Source of the DNA: Candidatus Heimdallarchaeota archaeon
GTDB taxonomy: Archaea > Asgardarchaeota > Heimdallarchaeia > Heimdallarchaeales > Heimdallarchaeaceae
Reading direction: 5' to 3'
Assembly (NCBI GenBank): GCA_030603365.1
Contig: JAUVXV010000003.1
Location: forward strand, 1 to 64,000
Length of the DNA stretch: 64,000 nt
Each line of letters starts with the position of its first letter. Position 1 is the stretch's first letter. Below are positions 37,730 through 46,240 of the stretch, in pieces. Below the pieces are notes generated by a model. That model made no database searches and was not told the DNA's origin. It saw nothing but the letters and a program-made list of their open reading frames with translations. The position numbers and the translations under genes are program-made.

Positions 37730-38734
37730 ATGAACTTAAAGACCAAAATAGCGGTTGGTGTCTTCTCAGCTTTTGTTCTTTCTGGAATTGGTTTAGGTGT
37801 GTATTTTGGAGCCTTTTATATACAAAATATCGATACTGAACCAGAAGAAGTTGTTCTTACATTATATGGAAATACCTCCACTAAGAATTATACTTTAACG
37901 GAATTGAAGAGCTTCCCAAACGTTACTGGTTACGCTGGATACAGGAAATCCACTGGAACTCTTGTTGGTCCTAACTTGTTCAAAGGTATATTATTACAGG
38001 AACTAATTGATGAGGTCGGAGGAATTTCAGCTGGTGAGGAACTAGAAATAATTGCAGGAGATGAATACAAAGTAACTTTCACTGAAGAAATGATTGATGG
38101 ACAATTTCCAGCATATGATAATGTAACAGGTGATTACCTTGGTATCAGAAGCTTCAGAGTCCTTTTAGCATATGAGATGGATGGACAGAAACTTGTTTCA
38201 TCAGATGGAGTCTTAAGGGTAGTCTGTTTAGCAGAAGATGGAGCGGGGTATCTATCTGATGGGTCTCCTTGGGTGAAAGATGTACAGCGTCTCAAAATTA
38301 TTCCGTCTGCTTCATGGATTGTTTACTTATATGGTACCATTAATGATAGCATCGATAAAGCAACATTCGAAGCCTATATGCACATGAATGATGAGGCAAA
38401 TCTACTAGTATATCAACTACTGGAAATAGATAGAACAAATACTTACGAAGGTCTAGCTTTGTGGAGAATTATAGGAATATTCGATGATGACGATCCTAAT
38501 TCGTTTAACGAAACTAAGGCTTTAACAGGATATACAATAATTCTGAAAAATGAACTCAATGAAAGCATAACATTTGATTCAACAGAAATTTCTATGAATA
38601 ATAGTTTCATTCTTGCTTCGAAGAAAAATGCCGTATTTCTAAGCGGAGATCAAGCACCTCTAATTTTAGTTGGTCCTGGTGTATCTGAACTACAAATGAT
38701 TAGCAGAATATACGAAATTGAGTTAGATTTCTAA
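37730..38734 (+). CDS. Secreted protein with molybdopterin-oxidoreductase-like domain
   Basis: MNLKTKIAVGVFSAFVLSGIG forms a signal anchor. The segment YTLTELKSFPNVTGYAGYR, GPNLFKGILLQELIDEVGG, LEIIAGDEYKVTFTEEMI and GVLRVVCLAEDGAGYLSDGSP resembles the 'oxidoreductase molybdopterin-binding' (sulfite-oxidase-like) fold found in archaeal surface proteins, where the cofactor Cys is often lacking. Here one Cys occurs in VVCLAEDG, but it is not at a position I can equate with a molybdenum ligand. A second similar unit seems to follow (YLYGTINDSIDKATFEAYM). There is no C-terminal anchor. It is divergent from the binding-protein gene of the importer, so it could be a co-regulated surface component, but nothing proves that. 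Confidence 0.5.
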   Translation: MNLKTKIAVGVFSAFVLSGIGLGVYFGAFYIQNIDTEPEEVVLTLYGNTSTKNYTLTELKSFPNVTGYAGYRKSTGTLVGPNLFKGILLQELIDEVGGISAGEELEIIAGDEYKVTFTEEMIDGQFPAYDNVTGDYLGIRSFRVLLAYEMDGQKLVSSDGVLRVVCLAEDGAGYLSDGSPWVKDVQRLKIIPSASWIVYLYGTINDSIDKATFEAYMHMNDEANLLVYQLLEIDRTNTYEGLALWRIIGIFDDDDPNSFNETKALTGYTIILKNELNESITFDSTEISMNNSFILASKKNAVFLSGDQAPLILVGPGVSELQMISRIYEIELDF

Positions 38735-38970
38735 ATTTTCCTTCTTTACAATATTATTTATTTTGTTTACTTTGATATGAAATGGGATAAAACCTAATTG
38801 ATGAGTATCATGAATTTGTGACAGTGGGAAATTACTCTAATTCTTAGGTATAATAAACTTAATAATTTGATAAGAAAAAAATTGCAACAAGCCTATTTAG
38901 TAAGATATCTACAATTAAATATGGCTCTTTAAATAACAAAAACTAATAACTACTATTGAGTGGGAAAAGA

Positions 38971-40893
38971 ATGACTGAGAACTTCTCTAATGGCATAACT
39001 GGAGAATTTTATGACCAAGTTATGGATAAATATAGTAAGAAAAGCCATTTAAAATGGGTTTTTAGTCATGTACTTGCTCACAAAGGTATGATAGCTATAT
39101 TTTTCCTATTTGCAACAACAAGTGCAGGAATTGGTGCTATTTCTCCCTTAATACTAGGTAATCTGATTACTGAAATCCTACAACCTTCTGGAACTTGGGA
39201 AAGAATTACCTATCTAGCATTCATTCTGCTTATCTTGACAATTGTGAGTGGTTTTGCTAGCTTTGCTTCGGGTTTGATAATTGAAGTAACTTCTCAACGT
39301 GTTGAGAGAGATATAAGAAACGAATATTACGCTTCAATGCTTTCAAAGTCTATGACTTTTCATGATGAAGTTAAAGCAGGAGATGTAATGGCTCGAGCAA
39401 CATTTGATACAAGAATGGTAAATTTCTTTGTAAATCCTGTTATACATCTGGCTTATTCCGCGACTTTTGGGGTAATGTTTGCAATTGGGGCAATGTTCTT
39501 TATCACTCCTTACTGGAATAGTCTTCCTGTTCTAATCATTATACCTGTTATTATCGCAGTTCCAATATTCTTCTTCGCAAGAAGATATTACAAATCTGTA
39601 GGACCAATATCAATGCAAATTCAACAATCCTATTCGAATCTTTCTGCGTATCTTCAAGAGAAATTATTGGGTATTAGTGTAATCAAAATTTTTGCCAGAG
39701 AACCATTTGAAAGAGTATCTTTTAGAGAAAAGAATGATCAACTATCAGATGAGATAATTACTAGAGGAAAACTACGATCAAAGTATTATCCTGTTTTACT
39801 TGTAGGATTAGGCGTAGGTCTATCTATTCTATGGGGAAGTTTGTTAATTAGCTGGGGTATCGGTAATCCTGTTACTCAGGTTCTATGGAGTTTTGGTACT
39901 CTTAATGTAGGTGGCGTAGCTGTAGCTGGTTTTGGAATAGGAGAACTAATCACTTATTCATTGTTAGCTGGTAATCTTTTCTTTCCAGTATGGGTTATGT
40001 CTTGGATGCTTGTCCTAATACAAATGGGATTTGCAGGAGCAGATAGAATTGTTGAAATTCTTACCAAAGAGACTATCATTCCTTTACCCGAAGAACCTAT
40101 TATTTTAGATAATGTGAAAGGAGACATTGGTTTCCATGATGTTACGTTTTCATATGAAAATGATGTGAAAGTTGTAAAGAACATTTCATTCAGAGTACCA
40201 GCAGGAAATAGAGTAGCTGTAGTTGGACCTGCAGGTTGTGGAAAAACGACCATAATGAAACTTCTGACAAGGCTTTATGATGTTGATTCAGGAAGCATTC
40301 AAATTGATGGAGTGGATATAAAGAAATTATCCTTAGATACGATTAGAGGAAATATAGGTGTAATTGAACAAGATATTGTTTTGTTCTCTGCTACAATTAA
40401 GGAAAACATCTCTTATGGTAAACCTGATGCTACTGATGAGGAAATCTTTGAAGCAGCTCGAATGGCTCAAGCTGAAGAATTTATACAGAAATTCGATAAA
40501 GGTTATGACACAATTGTTGGTGAAAGAGGTACTACATTAAGTGGGGGACAGAAGCAAAGAGTAGCAATAGCAAGAATGTTACTGGCCAATCCTAAAATAC
40601 TAGTGTTTGACGACGCAAGTTCAGCTGTGGATTCAGAAACAGAAGACAAAATTAACACTGCTATCAACAGAGTACTGAAAGACCGAACTAGTTTTATTAT
40701 TACTCATCGACTTTCAACTATTAGACATTCAGATATTATAATTGTACTTAAGCAGGGGGAGATACAAGCAATAGGTACTCATGATGAACTCCTCAAAGAA
40801 TCAGTTGATTATTGGCGAGTATTTGCACGATTTTCTGAAATTAGGAAAATGATGCCTGAACAAATGTTGACAGAGTTGTATCCTGGAGAGTGA
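38971..40893 (+). CDS. ABC exporter half-transporter, degenerate-site subunit
   Basis: Type IV ABC exporter: six-segment membrane domain (about residues 30-330) then a nucleotide-binding domain. Walker A GPAGCGKTT, Q-loop VIEQDIVLF, signature LSGGQKQRVAIARM, Walker B ILVFDDASSAVD and His in IITHRLS. The catalytic Glu after Walker B is Asp (FDDAS rather than DEAT), which in heterodimeric exporters of the TM287/288 kind marks the non-hydrolysing site. ATG at 38971 is preferred because gagtggg sits 6-12 nt upstream; an in-frame TTG lies at 38956. It is followed after 4 nt by its partner. The substrate is unknown; drugs, lipids or peptides are all possible. Confidence 0.93.
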   Translation: MTENFSNGITGEFYDQVMDKYSKKSHLKWVFSHVLAHKGMIAIFFLFATTSAGIGAISPLILGNLITEILQPSGTWERITYLAFILLILTIVSGFASFASGLIIEVTSQRVERDIRNEYYASMLSKSMTFHDEVKAGDVMARATFDTRMVNFFVNPVIHLAYSATFGVMFAIGAMFFITPYWNSLPVLIIIPVIIAVPIFFFARRYYKSVGPISMQIQQSYSNLSAYLQEKLLGISVIKIFAREPFERVSFREKNDQLSDEIITRGKLRSKYYPVLLVGLGVGLSILWGSLLISWGIGNPVTQVLWSFGTLNVGGVAVAGFGIGELITYSLLAGNLFFPVWVMSWMLVLIQMGFAGADRIVEILTKETIIPLPEEPIILDNVKGDIGFHDVTFSYENDVKVVKNISFRVPAGNRVAVVGPAGCGKTTIMKLLTRLYDVDSGSIQIDGVDIKKLSLDTIRGNIGVIEQDIVLFSATIKENISYGKPDATDEEIFEAARMAQAEEFIQKFDKGYDTIVGERGTTLSGGQKQRVAIARMLLANPKILVFDDASSAVDSETEDKINTAINRVLKDRTSFIITHRLSTIRHSDIIIVLKQGEIQAIGTHDELLKESVDYWRVFARFSEIRKMMPEQMLTELYPGE

Positions 40894-40897
40894 TGAT

Positions 40898-42715
40898 ATG
40901 GGTTTTATACAAGAACTACCAGACGAGAAATATGACAGAAAGTATGGTGATATCTATCTCTTCAAACGTTTATTTGGATATATTGCTAAACATGACATGA
41001 AGACCTTCTTTACAGTACTCATGTGGATGATACTCCAAACTTCAGCAACCATCGGTATTCCATTTTTCATAAGGTTCGTTATTGAAGGGGTTCAGAATGG
41101 TAATTTTAATGCAGTATTCTATGTTAAAACAGCTGCCATTATTGTTCTATATGGTTTTTTCTGGTTTGCACAATATAGAGCCTTATACAAAACTTCCATT
41201 TTAACTGGTGAAATGCTTAGAAGAGTCAGAAAAGATAGTTTTGAAACTCTCCTAAGAAATGATATGAAATTCTATGATGAAAACAAGAGTGGTAAATTAG
41301 TAAGTAGAGTGACCAGTGATTCTGATACAATCTCACAGATGGTTCAAATTACTACATCATTTTTGATCAATATTCTTGTTATGATTATAGTCTTGATAAT
41401 TTTATTCATAACTGATGTTCGACTAGCTTTGATCACATTAGCGGTTGTACCAGTACTCTTTGGATTAGGTATTGGTATGAGATTATTCTCCCGAAGAACT
41501 TCGAAGAACTGGAGAAAAACCATTGCCATACTAAATGCTAATGTCTCTGAATCAATATCAGGGATTGAAGTAACTAAAAGCTTCAACCAAGAAAAAGAAG
41601 CTTTTGAAAGATTCAAAGGAATAAACATGAGAAATTACCGAGCTGCATATATTAGAGCTTGGGGAATGAGTATTTTCTTCCCAATTATCGAAACCTTGTT
41701 TGGCGTAGGGACATTTTTAGTACTATATTATGGTGGAAATATAACTTTCACAATAGGAGATATCAGTGTTGCAACTTTGTATTTCTTCATTCTTATGTTG
41801 AATAGGTTCTTCATGCCTTTGTTAGAAGTAACAAGATTCTTTAACCAATTCGAAGCTGGACTAGCAGCTGTAGAAAGGATTTTCAGTTTAATGGACAGTA
41901 AACCATCGGTAGTAGAAGATCCAAATCCTGTAGCAGTAGAAGAGCTCCAAGGTAAGATTGATTTTGATGACATGACATTTTTCTACAATCCTTCAGAACC
42001 ATTGTACAAAGATTTCACAATGTCAATTCCTGCAGGGCAAACAGTAGCAATTGTAGGAAGAACTGGAGCTGGTAAGAGTACTTTGGTTTCACTTCTTACT
42101 CGCTTCTACGATGTTGAGAAAGGATCCATTATTGTTGATGGAACAGATATTCGTAGATATGTTCTTCAAGACTACAGAGATCAAATAGGTGTTGTTCTAC
42201 AAGATAACATACTGTTCAGTGGAAGTATAGAAGAAAATATTCGATATGGTAAGCTTGATGCCACAAAAGAAGAAATCGAAAAAGTTGCAAAAAATGTCTA
42301 TGCTTGGGAGTTTATCCAAAGTCTACCCAAAGGATTAGATACAGAAGTGGGAGAGAAAGGAACCAAACTTTCAGCAGGTCAGAAACAACTTGTAGCCTTT
42401 GCGAGAGCATTGCTTTCTAATCCCAAGATTCTGATTCTAGATGAAGCCACAGCTGCAATTGATGCTTACACAGAATCATTGATACAAGAAGCTCTCAAAG
42501 TATTATTGGAAGGAAGAACTGCAATTATTATTGCCCATCGCTTAACAACAGTTGAGAATGCAGACAGAATAGTAGTTATCGATGATGCTAATATAGTAGA
42601 AGAAGGTAATCACCAGCAACTTATGGATAAAAAAGGAAAGTATTGGCAACTCTATGATATGTATTTTAGACATCAATCTCTAGAATATATAGAACAAGCT
42701 GCAAAATTAGTCTAG
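40898..42715 (+). CDS. ABC exporter half-transporter, catalytic-site subunit
   Basis: Partner of the preceding gene. Six transmembrane segments, then a nucleotide-binding domain with Walker A GRTGAGKST, Q-loop VVLQDNILF, Walker B ILILDEATAAID with the catalytic Glu, and His in IIAHRLT. Its signature is LSAGQKQLVAFARA, with Ala replacing the second Gly of LSGGQ. In a head-to-tail dimer this weakened signature faces the partner's Asp-containing Walker B, so both defects fall in the same site, and the other site is complete. That matched asymmetry supports a genuine heterodimer. 605 residues is normal. The stop overlaps the 3' end of the convergent small protein gene by 9 nt. Confidence 0.94.
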   Translation: MGFIQELPDEKYDRKYGDIYLFKRLFGYIAKHDMKTFFTVLMWMILQTSATIGIPFFIRFVIEGVQNGNFNAVFYVKTAAIIVLYGFFWFAQYRALYKTSILTGEMLRRVRKDSFETLLRNDMKFYDENKSGKLVSRVTSDSDTISQMVQITTSFLINILVMIIVLIILFITDVRLALITLAVVPVLFGLGIGMRLFSRRTSKNWRKTIAILNANVSESISGIEVTKSFNQEKEAFERFKGINMRNYRAAYIRAWGMSIFFPIIETLFGVGTFLVLYYGGNITFTIGDISVATLYFFILMLNRFFMPLLEVTRFFNQFEAGLAAVERIFSLMDSKPSVVEDPNPVAVEELQGKIDFDDMTFFYNPSEPLYKDFTMSIPAGQTVAIVGRTGAGKSTLVSLLTRFYDVEKGSIIVDGTDIRRYVLQDYRDQIGVVLQDNILFSGSIEENIRYGKLDATKEEIEKVAKNVYAWEFIQSLPKGLDTEVGEKGTKLSAGQKQLVAFARALLSNPKILILDEATAAIDAYTESLIQEALKVLLEGRTAIIIAHRLTTVENADRIVVIDDANIVEEGNHQQLMDKKGKYWQLYDMYFRHQSLEYIEQAAKLV

Positions 42716-43168
42716 ATTATTCAAAATAAGCTCACAAGTTAATTTTTCGCTTAATGTAATTTGTATATTTCTTTGTTCTTTGAGTTTAAAAAATTCTGGA
42801 ATAATCTTCTTGAGAGTTGGAAGATTAAAGGATTCACTCTTTCCACATTTTGAGACAAATTCAATTAATAGATCCCTGTATGGTATGGGGTTTGTATAGA
42901 TGTCTAATAAGAAGCCTATTGATACCATTGTGTCTCGAGGATCTGCTTTTTTATCAATTGGAGGTGTAGAAGTTAAGTATCCTGCTACTTGAAAATTGTT
43001 GAATACTATAGAGGAAAAATCATTTTCCTTACTTCCCATGGGCATGCATTTCAGTGAAAGTTCTATCATTTCATCACTGGATAAAATGCTTTCAGGGTGA
43101 AGAATAATTACTTCTGGTCCTTTTTTTGGAAGGATCGCTGCTAGAAAAACTGCACGCATAAGACACAT
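42707..43168 (-). CDS. Small protein with possible longin-like fold
   Basis: 153 residues; no certain family. The order of elements, AVFLAAILPKKGPEVIILHP, a helix SSDEMIELSLKCM, a strand FNNFQVAGYLTSTPP, the strand DTMVSIGFLLDIYTN and a helix YRDLLIEFVSKCG, recalls the beta-beta-alpha-beta-beta-beta-alpha longin/roadblock-type fold. The GP after the first strand and an 'xxGFLxD' strand near the middle are reminiscent of NPRL2/folliculin-type longin domains. Asgard genomes are known to hold many longin proteins, which supports but does not prove this. The likely start is the ATG at 43168, with a T/A-rich element about 25-30 nt upstream; ATG at 43159 is also possible. It overlaps the convergent exporter gene by 9 nt. 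Confidence 0.5.
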   Translation of the reverse strand: MCLMRAVFLAAILPKKGPEVIILHPESILSSDEMIELSLKCMPMGSKENDFSSIVFNNFQVAGYLTSTPPIDKKADPRDTMVSIGFLLDIYTNPIPYRDLLIEFVSKCGKSESFNLPTLKKIIPEFFKLKEQRNIQITLSEKLTCELILNNLD

Positions 43169-43261
43169 AATATTATATCGTTTAAAAACTTTTTAAGCTC
43201 CTATTTTTTCAGATTTTTTCAAAGTTGGTTTAATCTTCTCTGTTAGGATTTTGAAATAAGT

Positions 43262-45016
43262 TTAATGGAAGAGATACAGAAATCTCTCCATAAAGTACAA
43301 GAAAAGCTGATTATAATTGCCAGAGAAGTAGAGATCACTTGCATGTCCAGCAAAAAGTAGGTAAATAATACTACAATTTGTATTTCCCTTATCCAAATAA
43401 GCTTGTAATAGTGCTTCAGAAACTTCTGGTTTAACAAGACCATCTTGTGTTCCTTGGAAGATAAGACAAGCTGGACTGTTGATGTCTACTAATAACGCAG
43501 GATTATCATATACATCTGTTTCTTCATAAATTCTGTTTGCAGGATAGAAAGGAATTAGACCTTTAATAGTGAGTGAGGATCCGAAGATGCTTGTATTTAG
43601 ACCAGATGATATGCCTAACGCTGTTATGGAAGCTAGTTGACCTCCAGCAGAACCTCCAGAAACAAAAACAGAACTCAAATTAGCACCATATTCTGCAGCA
43701 TGGTTTCCTAGATACTGAGTGAAATTTCCTATGTGTCTAACCATATCGTCTCTCGTGAAATTTCCTTGAACATTTTCAGGAGTAATAATTTTGAATCTAT
43801 CACTTTCGCGTAGACCATATTGAATATCAAAAACAATATATCCTTGAGCAGCAAAGTATTTGTTCATCTGTAACATATTACTTCTCCCCTTATCTCCAAT
43901 TGACCATCCTCCTCCATGAATGCGAATGATTGTAGAATTTTCTCCAGGCAGACCTACTCCTCCATTAAGAGGAAGATATGCGTCAAAATACAAAAGAATA
44001 TCATAATCAACTGAAAAAGAGCTTTCAGAACCATTGAAATACAGTATATCTTGTAACACTACACAGTCCTTTGGTTCTACTCCAAGAAAATATTGTGTTA
44101 GATAATAAGGTGATTGGAGGAAATAAGCTTCAATTTCTGGACTAATTTGTTCTTCCCAGTTTCCTCCAAATGCTGGATTGAAGGCATTGTCAAAATTCTT
44201 TCCTGCTTGATAAGATGAGAAGGGCATTGATAGCATCGGTAAAAGGGTGATAATAACTAGAACGAGACCAAGAGCTGAGATAGAATAGAAATGGATCAGA
44301 TTCTTTTTAGTTTTTCCAATGAGAATTATGATTGTACAACTTGCAATAACTAAACCCCATGAAAGCGCAAATTGAGATGCAGCTACTCCCCAATAACCAA
44401 AAGTGTGACCAATCTGTACACCAAACAAAATAGTTACTGATGTTATTATACAGATAGCTAGACCAAAATAACTTAATGAAATAATTGTATATTTGGCTAT
44501 TTTGCTTCCCATGCTTTTCTTTACGATTAGTACTGAATCATCTGCTTCCTTGCTCCAGAGCTCTTTATTCACTCTCTCCATCGCAGCAATAAAAGATAAA
44601 TACCAACCTAGACCAAACATGCCAAAATAGCCCAGATATACCAAAAGATTTGCAAAGAGATTATTTGTTAAACCATTCTCATAAGACATAGAAATAAGTA
44701 AATTCCCAAAATTCATGAACAGTAAAGCAAGAGCAGAATAAGCTAAGTAAGCGTAGATGAGAATGTTAAGTCTTTTACCAATGGGGGTTTTCTTATTAAT
44801 CTTCAATTTCAACCAATAAATCAATACAAAATTAATGGCTAAATTCAATATTAATAATATATCAAAAATTTCCCAGAAAATCGAATAAACTTTGACTGTA
44901 AGATAAATTAGACCTAAAATAAGTGATAGTGAATTTAGAACAATAGAACTTAAAATTAGTATATTAGCAAAAGATGTCTTTTTGGAAAACATGTCAATAT
45001 TTGCATCCGATTCCAT
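43262..45016 (-). CDS. Membrane-anchored alpha/beta-hydrolase (esterase)
   Basis: The N-terminal half has about eight transmembrane segments (for example ANILILSSIVLNSLSLILGL and LVLVITLLPMLS-type stretches). The C-terminal half (from about residue 310) is an alpha/beta-hydrolase of the BD-FAE / hormone-sensitive lipase-like group: oxyanion motif RIHGGGWSIGDKG, nucleophile elbow SGGSAGGQLAS, acid in QGTQDGLVKPE and His in LFAGHASDLYF. It would hydrolyse carboxyl esters or amides, and by topology the catalytic domain is most likely outside the cell. The fusion of such a polytopic membrane domain with this hydrolase is not something I recognise as a standard architecture. Alternative start ATG at 44992 (residue 9). 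Confidence 0.82.
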   Translation of the reverse strand: MESDANIDMFSKKTSFANILILSSIVLNSLSLILGLIYLTVKVYSIFWEIFDILLILNLAINFVLIYWLKLKINKKTPIGKRLNILIYAYLAYSALALLFMNFGNLLISMSYENGLTNNLFANLLVYLGYFGMFGLGWYLSFIAAMERVNKELWSKEADDSVLIVKKSMGSKIAKYTIISLSYFGLAICIITSVTILFGVQIGHTFGYWGVAASQFALSWGLVIASCTIIILIGKTKKNLIHFYSISALGLVLVIITLLPMLSMPFSSYQAGKNFDNAFNPAFGGNWEEQISPEIEAYFLQSPYYLTQYFLGVEPKDCVVLQDILYFNGSESSFSVDYDILLYFDAYLPLNGGVGLPGENSTIIRIHGGGWSIGDKGRSNMLQMNKYFAAQGYIVFDIQYGLRESDRFKIITPENVQGNFTRDDMVRHIGNFTQYLGNHAAEYGANLSSVFVSGGSAGGQLASITALGISSGLNTSIFGSSLTIKGLIPFYPANRIYEETDVYDNPALLVDINSPACLIFQGTQDGLVKPEVSEALLQAYLDKGNTNCSIIYLLFAGHASDLYFSGNYNQLFLYFMERFLYLFH

Positions 45017-45056
45017 TCTAGATTTACAAACGTAAATACTTGTATAACAAGTTTAT

Positions 45057-46055
45057 CTAAACTTTGAACAATTTCTTAGCATTTTCCCAGTAGAGTTTCT
45101 TCAAAATATCTAGAGGTAAATCTAAACCATTTATTTTTGTCTTGTTATCATTCTCAGGATCAGGGATTGGAAGAGGTAAATTCTCTACATTTGTTTCGAA
45201 TAATGCTTGGAAACTGAGAAAACGGTTGATGTAATATCCAGGAATCGGCTCTCTATCTCCTCTTCCTGCAACAAAATCTGTACCAAACATTATACGATTT
45301 TGATGTTTTTTGAAGAACTCAATAACTTCATTTTTTTTGTATCCAAATTCTCTGACCATCCATTTGGCAGAACCTGTATCTACATAGAAATTTGGATACA
45401 TATCTAACCATTGATCTAGTTGCTTTAGATTTTCAGGTTGACTAGCCATATGCGCGCCAATAACTTTCAGTTTAGGATACCATTCAAGAATATTTTTCAG
45501 AGCATTGATGTGGTCTTCCTTAATACCAAACTTACTTGAAGGTTGGTAGTTCTGTTCGTAAAGAAGGTCTGGGTCACTCACATGAAGAAGTAAAGTAAAA
45601 TCTAGTTCCTCTAACCTTTGAAAAATGGGTTCTAGTTTTGGATCATTTAGGTGAACATCCTGAGTACGGAATTTCACATTCATATCGTCTCTACTAAAAT
45701 AATTAATCCAACGAGGTGAAAACCAAAGTTTTCCAAGATTGAAGCCATCAGCATATGCTTTTTCTAGGAAATCCATTGATCCTTTGATATCATCTTGCAA
45801 AGCTTCTCTAATTGATAGGAAGATTGAATACACAAACAAGTCTGGAAATTCCTTTTCAATTTCATCTCTGCTTTCTTTATCTCGAACTATTCCAAAGATT
45901 TTCTTGACATTGAATTCTTTTTCATATTTGACCATTGTTTTTACGTCTTCAACCTTACCCAAATGAGTATGAGCATCAAATACAGGACCAGTATATTTTC
46001 TTTGCATAGTTTTGAAGTAAGGTTCCATGTTGTTTTCTACGTATTCAGCAGCCAT
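45057..46055 (-). CDS. Amidohydrolase-family metal-dependent hydrolase
   Basis: Amidohydrolase-2-like TIM barrel of 332 residues. The first strand motif FDAHTHLGK gives the HxH metal ligands. LLLHVSDPDLLYE and VIGAHMASQPENL supply further His ligands, FYVDTGSAKW follows, and FGTDFVAGRGDREP has the conserved C-terminal Asp. Relatives decarboxylate or hydrolyse small cyclic or aromatic acids; the substrate here is unknown. GGAGACC precedes the ATG. It lies between the membrane esterase and the TPR gene, all minus strand, but an inverted-repeat terminator separates it from the upstream TPR gene, so it probably has its own promoter near 46100-46115 (TATAGTATAATC on the minus strand). Confidence 0.85.
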   Translation of the reverse strand: MAAEYVENNMEPYFKTMQRKYTGPVFDAHTHLGKVEDVKTMVKYEKEFNVKKIFGIVRDKESRDEIEKEFPDLFVYSIFLSIREALQDDIKGSMDFLEKAYADGFNLGKLWFSPRWINYFSRDDMNVKFRTQDVHLNDPKLEPIFQRLEELDFTLLLHVSDPDLLYEQNYQPSSKFGIKEDHINALKNILEWYPKLKVIGAHMASQPENLKQLDQWLDMYPNFYVDTGSAKWMVREFGYKKNEVIEFFKKHQNRIMFGTDFVAGRGDREPIPGYYINRFLSFQALFETNVENLPLPIPDPENDNKTKINGLDLPLDILKKLYWENAKKLFKV

Positions 46056-46120
46056 TAGATGGTCTCCATCTGTAAAAAAGCAAGCCTCCTTATCTAAATT
46101 GCGATTATACTATAATTTAG

Positions 46121-46162
46121 AAAAATGAAATAAAAGAAGAGAAATTATTTCTTTTTTCTTCT
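46121..46162 (-). terminator. Hairpin plus T-rich terminator after the TPR gene
   Basis: An inverted repeat has arms agaaga-gaaat and atttc-tcttct (with extra T residues in one arm) around a short loop at 46135-46162. On the minus strand it is followed by the T-rich stretch TTTTATTTCATTTTT, a plausible stop for the TPR transcript before the amidohydrolase gene. Confidence 0.45.
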
Positions 46163-46240
46163 AATAATCTGGGAACTGACAAATTTTACTGGGAGCATTT
46201 TATCCCTAGTTTTTCTTTGTAATAAATATCTTTGTAGCAT

